DNA of 64,000 bases from Eumeta japonica. Lineage: Eukaryota; Arthropoda; Insecta; Lepidoptera; Psychidae. The stretch covers positions 620,001 to 684,000 of the forward strand of contig BGZK01000072.1 in the NCBI GenBank assembly GCA_005406025.1. Direction: 5' to 3'. Below, in pieces: positions 58,051 through 64,000 of this stretch. How positions within the stretch are numbered: the stretch's first letter is position 1; each line of letters begins with the position of its first letter. The position numbers were made by a program, and so were the translations under genes. The notes under the pieces are model-generated. The model had not been told where the DNA came from. It saw only the letters and a program-made list of their open reading frames with translations, and ran no database searches.

Positions 58051-61000
58051 GTTTCTAGACACAGCGTTTTCGACTGTGTGTTCAATCAGAAATTTTTTTC
58101 AAATGCAGTGTCGTAAATTGACTCTTTAATTGTATTTGTGTAGTTTACTTTAAAAAATACTGCTTTATCGTGCCTTTTACATTTTACATCGATTGTCCAT
58201 GGAGTTCATCATTAAAGTGTTTTAATGAGAAATTCATTCAACTTTTCAACTATCTGTTTGTTGTCTCTGGGAGATTAATTTAACCCTAAATCTGGTTCAA
58301 TAATTACGAAGTAAATTTGTTGACGAATCTAACGTACATTTCAATATTTTATATAATTTTAATTCCTTCCGCCAGAAATAATACAACATAGTCATCTACG
58401 AAAGTAATTTATTTTACACTCTAACTTCATCGCGTTCGACTCGATTCGAAATGGTTTCATTGATTTTCTGAAAACTATTTATCAAGCGCTGCTTACAGCT
58501 TAAGCTTTGAAACTCAAACGTCTGCAAACGAACAATTAATTTTCCCATTGTCGAGCGGAAGGCGAGCGCCGCTTCTATTTGAAAGCGTAAACAGGCCGTG
58601 AACTTAAAAAGTGTTTCATATTATTTTCGTGTCGTCTATGAAAAACAATTTTAAAGACAGCACCTAGTAACGGGTAACTTTTAAACTGTGAAACTTGATT
58701 ATGTAAAGTTACCAAATCAAAACAACTTGCCAGGCTTAATACCTGAAGGACATCCGAATGTTAAATAAATTTAAAAGGAAAGGACATTTTCCTTTTCGGA
58801 TTCCCATTCATACTCACGTGTTTCTTTTATTTTTAAAAATGACTAGACGAGAAATCAGAAAATTACTAGCGTCCTGTATGGAAAAACTTATAGAAATATG
58901 TACAATCTACCCGTCCGTCTATCACAGCTGAATTTCTCAAAAATATTAACATAGCAGGGAATGATTTTGCACAAAATTTGAAACCATGGGATCGACCACC
59001 GTCAGTTTGATAGTGAAGTTTTGTATACGGCATTGCTTTCTTGAAACCTGAAATAATAAGATTTTTTTTTTAATTCAGATTTCAAGAGTATGCATATAAG
59101 TCACCAAAGTCACCAAGAAACCAAAAGTCGTTTCTTCATTCTATTAACAAAATTTCAGTCGAAATAAAATAGGGTTCTGCTAAATTGTCTAGTAAAAAAA
59201 AGCTTTTATAATTGTTCACGCTCTAAAGTACGTTGTATATCAAAATTATTACTGAATACCTACGGATATTTATTTTTAATAGGAAAGAGTAAATTAAATA
59301 TACATTGAGCTCTACACTTATAAGCGTAGTACGTTCACTTATACGTATTTGCAAAAGATACACAATTTAGCGTTTTCAATTCGTTACATATCATAAAATG
59401 CACTTTTTGTAAGATAAGAACAAGTGAGATACTTCTCTTAAAAGTGCTTTAACAAAGATATATCTGTAAAATTTAGAATATGGTCAAATGGAGACAATAT
59501 CAAAATTTATCCAATCGTGAGATTCAAAACAATCTGTGGCAAAGACAATACGAACAGCCAGTTTAAATATAAAATAATCCCCACTGCCTATACCTAAATC
59601 GCACCAAAAATAACAGCTTTTTTCGCAGAGCCATTTGTTTGGCTTTATCGGGGCACGTTGCTGCGTATTTTAATCGAAAACGCAAGCGAAACGCTGATGA
59701 ATTTTCCAATAATCCTTTAACACAACACAGCACAAAGTGCAGGGCCATTTACTGCGGATATTGGAAATTCTCTTCGAAAGTTTAATCGTGAGCTTAAATT
59801 TTTATTTTTTTTGTTAGTGTGTCATTTTTCTCACAATACTTTAGGGCAAAAGTTTTAATTTGCTATTTTAGAAACAATTTTCGAAAACAATCTCTATATT
59901 TGAAACGCGTCACGTAGTTTACCTTGCTTACAAATTTTTTTTAAAGAATATTCTCTATTTGGAACGATAAAACATGTACATCATTTTGAAGTAATCATTT
60001 CTTAATTCGCACTTTCTGTGCAATGAACGCAATTGAGGAGTCGCGCTTCTGGTCGCTAACCCTAAATCGGGCAAATTTGGCTCTACTTGATATTTAACTA
60101 ATGGTGACGTAAAGTATTTATTTCACAAATATAATTATACAAATCGTATCTTAATGATTTCATAAGTATATACATAAAGAAAATAAAAACTAGTTTTATT
60201 ATGCAATAAAAATAATGCATTATTTCTGATTCGCCGAAATAATATCCATCTAATAACAGCACGTGATATTGTCAATAAGAGGTGCGAGAGATATTCTAAT
60301 AAAATTACTACCAATTCTTGAAATGTTGTCGCTGTTGCAAAGTTTATAACTTACAATGTACACTTGTTAATGAAAAGCATTTTCATAACACAATGAGGAA
60401 AAAGCACAAGAACAGCTGGAAGTATGAAAAATGCACAAATGGTCATCTGGTGGATGACAGATGAGCATTATCATGTAGGAAAAAAGAAAAAAGGTTTTAT
60501 TCGGCGTAAGAACAATGTGGAAGTAAAAAAAGCAGTCATATGGTTAATTAGGTCAACGTCGAATCGGATCGAGCTCAGCATAATACCACCGCCGAGGCTG
60601 TAGCGCTGATTTTCAGCTGGAGCCGATTAGGATTTGTGCGGTTCCTTACACTGAAAGCAGTGCTTAACATAACTTAAAACCTATGCATGATATAAGCATA
60701 ATAAAAATAACATAACGATATTAAAAGAATAAAAATTATAGAGTAATCTAAATTTAAACAATGGAAAAAAAAAACGAAAAATGAAGAAATTAATAAATAA
60801 CGAAGTGAAACGATAGCATTAAATTAATAATTGTAAATGTTGCTTATAATACAGCCTCATTATCGAAAGGTTTTTAAATAATTAATATATGTTAACATTA
60901 TCTTCGCCGCGTAACCAAGTATTGATAAAATGTTTTTTTTATTTTTATGCGTGGATTGCTTATACTTAATAGATTACGCAGAGGAGGAATATTATTCCAA

Positions 61001-61439
61001 ATTTTTACAACAATGTATTTAAAATTTCCTTTAAACGCAGAGGTTTTCTATTGAGGGATGATAAGTTGAGCGAGAAGAATTTGGGAAAAAAAGCGATTTT
61101 CCTGTATAGGTAGAGAGGGTTACAAGTTTTAATAATGCCAAAGAGAAAAGTGACAAAATGGACAGACCTTCTAGCAGACATACTTAAAATACGGAACTGA
61201 TTATGTCTGATATGTCTGATCTGGGTGGGATTTCAAAACGAAATCAAGCACACGCATTTTGTACACGCTGTATGAACTTTTTTCTTTTAAATAATAGTCA
61301 AGATCTATATGCAGTATCTGCATAAGTATAGCAGATGCTAGTTACAATAATTCTGAAGGATCCAATGTAACGTAGAGAAATCGATTTTTTATGACCTCTG
61401 GTTCATCTTATAGATCTCTGGATACGATTTCAACGGCAA
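58051..61439. other. AT-rich non-coding DNA
   Basis: No gene or clear repeat in 3.4 kb. A small mixed-composition spot at 60550-60640 ('cgaatcggatcgagctcagc') and possible worn retroelement sequence at 60850-61250 are the only departures. Confidence 0.45.
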
Positions 61440-62155
61440 CGAGCCACTAGCGGATCGCAGAAACACGTTTTCTCCGAGAGGAGATGCAAGCAGTGAGAAC
61501 GGAAATGCAGGAATATAGAAATACTGTTTCTAAGACTAGAAACTAGAAAGCACCAACAGGATTGATCACCTCACCATACACACAAAGGCTATTGAAACAG
61601 GTCAGTTTGAAACACAATCGGACGAGGTAACCCTTGCACTTGAACAGATTATTGCAAACCTGAATCTAAAAGTTAATGACTGTGATTAGGAATTTTTGAG
61701 CAATGACATCAAGATCGCAGGAATAAACGAAATAAACGAAAACTCTATTCATCTCACAGTTACTGTAGCCACCAAGTTAGGTGTTTCTTTGAAGAAGCGT
61801 GACATAGTCAGAGCAAAAAACGACTGGACCAAGTGCAGTGTGCGGAATCGTGTCGATTGGCGGTGGCGCTACGCCTGCTATTAGTGCAATTGTCTCGCTG
61901 AAAGTGACGTAGCGAGCTCCTGACAACGGCGCGTTTATGGCGCAGTTTAACTACGTAAGGGCTGCATCTTTCATCAACAGAATGTAGATTTTACGTCAAT
62001 AAAAGACTAACCAGACATAACGACTGCGTTTTGTCATGAAACCCGAATCGAACCACATCATGCAATAATTGGTACGTTTGGGACTCGCGATGGAATGATC
62101 TTTCTCCGAAAGCAGCACGGAGCACCCCGTCGGCGTCTACACACTGAAAATTACA
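61440..62155 (+). pseudogene. ORF1 relic of a CR1/jockey-type LINE
   Basis: Reading frames on plus contain REEMQAVRTEMQEYRNTVSK (about 61475-61535), then in another frame LSNDIKIAGINEINENSIHL and TVTVATKLGVSLKKRDIV (61696-61812). Beyond a frameshift come RDELL-like sequence and a C-terminal part near 61930-62150 with 'RFYVNKRLTRHN'- and 'PKAARSTPSAS'-like phrases. I associate these with the ORF1 (gag-like, FP-protein-C-terminal-like RNA-binding) proteins of lepidopteran LINEs. It lies directly upstream of the ORF2 relic on the same strand. Several frameshifts and stops make it inactive. Confidence 0.65.
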
Positions 62156-62539
62156 TCACTAAAATTTTTCATACACTTTGAAGTTAGCCATAACTTCTAT
62201 TAATTATTATAAAGTTTTAAAGAAAAATTTTTACTCTCTTCTTGTTATTGATACTTCTATTTAAAGGACGCATAATTTGTATATAAATGTTTTTTATAAC
62301 AAATTTATTTTCTTTAGTTTGATCTTTTGAAACTCAATTCTACTCTCATTTCAGATTTTACTTGTAACTATACTAGGAAAATCATGCTTTTTCATCTGCA
62401 TAATTTTATTGTCCGACTAGCCAGTCTATTTTTATGTTCTATTATTTCATTATTATTTATTTTTACTCACATGTTTCTAAACTCTTTATGCAAACCATAT
62501 ATAAATTTTATTCTTTCTTTCCTCGTGCTTACCTCTTTT

Positions 62540-63890
62540 CTGGGATTATGACACCTAAGCGTTACTTAAAAGTTGATCTTTACTACCAGGGATTCTTAGC
62601 AAAAAACCATGACGAATTTATATTGGCAGTAACGCAACGCTCACTGTATATTTTAGAAATAAAAGAAACATGGCTACTGGCCAATTTAGAAGGAAAAGTC
62701 CTGTCTCTGCCTGAATTTACGTTCCCCATTGCGCCGAGGTCTTCCAGTGTGTACGGCGACTGCGGCAACGGAGTCGCTTTTTACGTGAAAGGAGGTTAGG
62801 GGTGAGGATATTTGGACATCCAGTGTTCACGTATCCTCATTTCTAAGCCTTTCGAACAGATGTGGTTGTAGGTTAATATTAACAGCGAGAAAATTACTAT
62901 AGGACGGCTAACTGTTCTCAGTGGCTTATTGCGGATACGTTTTTGGATGCTCTCACTGACTCTGCAAATGCTTTAATTAGTAATGATTACTTAATCATAC
63001 TTGGTGACTTTAATATTGATCTATTGGATTTAAATGATATCGATATTTTTAATTTCTTAAATTTATTAGCATTTTAAATTAAAACAATTGATTATATCTC
63101 TAACATATAACAATGATCACAATTTCCGATGCTCGTACTCGCAGCGTCTTGGTCGACATTATTGGCAGTAAATAAATTAACCATACGTTTGTTGTTTGTG
63201 AATTTGATTTCAAAAAACCAACATTCCTTCTTAAAATAGTATGTTTTAGATTATTTAAACATATTAACCATACCCAATTTGATAACCACCTTAAATCTAT
63301 CCCGTGGTACAAAGTCTCAAGTTGCTAAAATATTCCTGAAATGGTTCTCATTTTTGACTCCTCGCTTTTACAATTATTTGATATACATGCTCTTATGAAT
63401 AACATAGTTATGCGTGGACAATCAACACACTCGGTAACTCAAAACATCAAGATTATGATTGTGAGACAATAAATATATCCTTGTTAATCTCTATATTAAT
63501 ATATTATGGTTTTGTTAACTCTATTGTTAAATGTTTATGTAATCATTTGAGTAATCGTTACCAGTGTGTTCATTTGCGTAACAGTGACGGCACAGCATCG
63601 TCTTCTTCTCTCCCTTTTCTGTTAACGGAGATGTTCCGCAGAGATCCATTTTGAGCACCTTGTTTCTTTATAATACGGACGTCATAAACTGCATAAAGAA
63701 CTGTGCGTGTCGTCTATATGTTGATGACTTGCAACTATATCTTTCCTATTGTCCTGTTAATGTAAAGTCAACAGCATATAGAATAAATGATGACTTAAAA
63801 AGAATTTCGGCCTAGTCTATCTATAATTGTAAAACTTCAGTAAATACAAGTGCATGATTCTAGATTCGAAGCAACAACAACAAGCAACGA
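62540..63890 (+). pseudogene. ORF2 relic (endonuclease and RT) of the same LINE
   Basis: The APE-type endonuclease begins near 62549 with HDEFILAVTQRSLYILEIKE and KETWLLANLEG (the catalytic Glu position), a GNGVAFYVKGG segment (about 62765-62797) and, after a frameshift, ILGDFNIDLLDLN (about 62998-63034) with the conserved GDFN motif. The sequence from about 63330 to 63480 is poorly matched, so the endonuclease tail, linker and N-terminal RT are deleted. RT resumes with SNRYQCVHLRNSDG (about 63553-63594), GDVPQRSILS (about 63628-63657) and RLYVDDLQLYLS (about 63712-63747), which keeps both catalytic Asp. Order, strand and adjacency to ORF1 indicate one LINE insertion of about 2.5 kb as it stands. 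Confidence 0.82.
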
Positions 63891-64000
63891 TTTAATTTGT
63901 CGAGGTAGGGACCTCTGACACACAACACACTTACATTTACAACTTATATATACCTTTTAAATTATAAAATCGTACAAATTTGCTTTTTTATCGCTTGATT
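63891..64000. other. Right edge, nothing recognised
   Basis: AT-rich sequence following the LINE relic. Confidence 0.4.

Noticed and set aside
1..64000. A new multi-gene system such as a biosynthetic cluster or defence locus
   Set aside because: Only one or two coding exons can be supported. The rest is transposon relics, repeats and AT-rich DNA, so there is no set of genes to form a system.

Overview
The window looks like AT-rich insect genomic DNA, most probably from a moth or butterfly. The evidence is the repeat content. There are jockey-type, RTE-type and CR1/jockey-type non-LTR retrotransposons, a Ty1/copia relic, two mariner relics of one family, tRNA-headed SINE-like pieces, and several short dispersed motifs that I associate with lepidopteran genomes (for example the 'aaccggccaagtgcgag' and 'gaacctcctctttatttgaa' tails). 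No bacterial gene organisation, rRNA, true tRNA gene or CRISPR array is visible.

Only one protein-coding exon is well supported: 11168-11720 (-). It encodes a signal peptide, a basic linker and an agrin-type NtA domain, and ends at a phase-1 splice donor. It reads as the first coding exon of an agrin-like secreted proteoglycan whose other exons lie off the left edge, so 1-11167 is probably its first coding intron. About 430 bp away and divergent, 12152-12182 (+) has the form of a ten-codon signal-peptide exon ending in a consensus donor, also phase 1. It may be the first coding exon of a second secreted or membrane protein with a long intron to the right. The CpG-rich interval between them is a plausible bidirectional promoter.

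Left part (1-11 kb): AT-rich intron-like DNA with dispersed repeats, a TG/CG-rich microsatellite (7533-7742), GC-rich patches and a ten-copy 36-bp minisatellite (9751-10114). Middle (13.4-42.9 kb): a jockey relic (-), a Ty1/copia relic (-) with one candidate LTR abutting an RTE relic (+), a common dispersed element with an internal 62-bp duplication (32.5-33.2 kb), two mariners (34.7-35.6 kb + and 38.8-40.1 kb -), and a second jockey relic (+) inside another repeat. Right part (43-64 kb): mostly single-copy-looking AT-rich DNA with GC-rich patches, hairpins, a (TA)26 tract, and a degenerate LINE with recognisable ORF1 and ORF2 (61.4-63.9 kb).

The most coherent structure not explained by a standard transposon is a modular repeat. 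It has a head motif ('tgcccgcggctccg...aatgaattcctt'), a TCGAT/GATCCC-rich array and, in two copies, a tail of degenerate units with a 'tttcacccyctta' core (period about 131 bp in the best copy). Parts of it recur at about 1.5, 9.7, 15.3, 16.8, 40.4-42.9, 55.9 and 57.5-58.0 kb. The 36-bp minisatellite appears to be a local amplification of its array. All calls are from reading the sequence; no searches were run.
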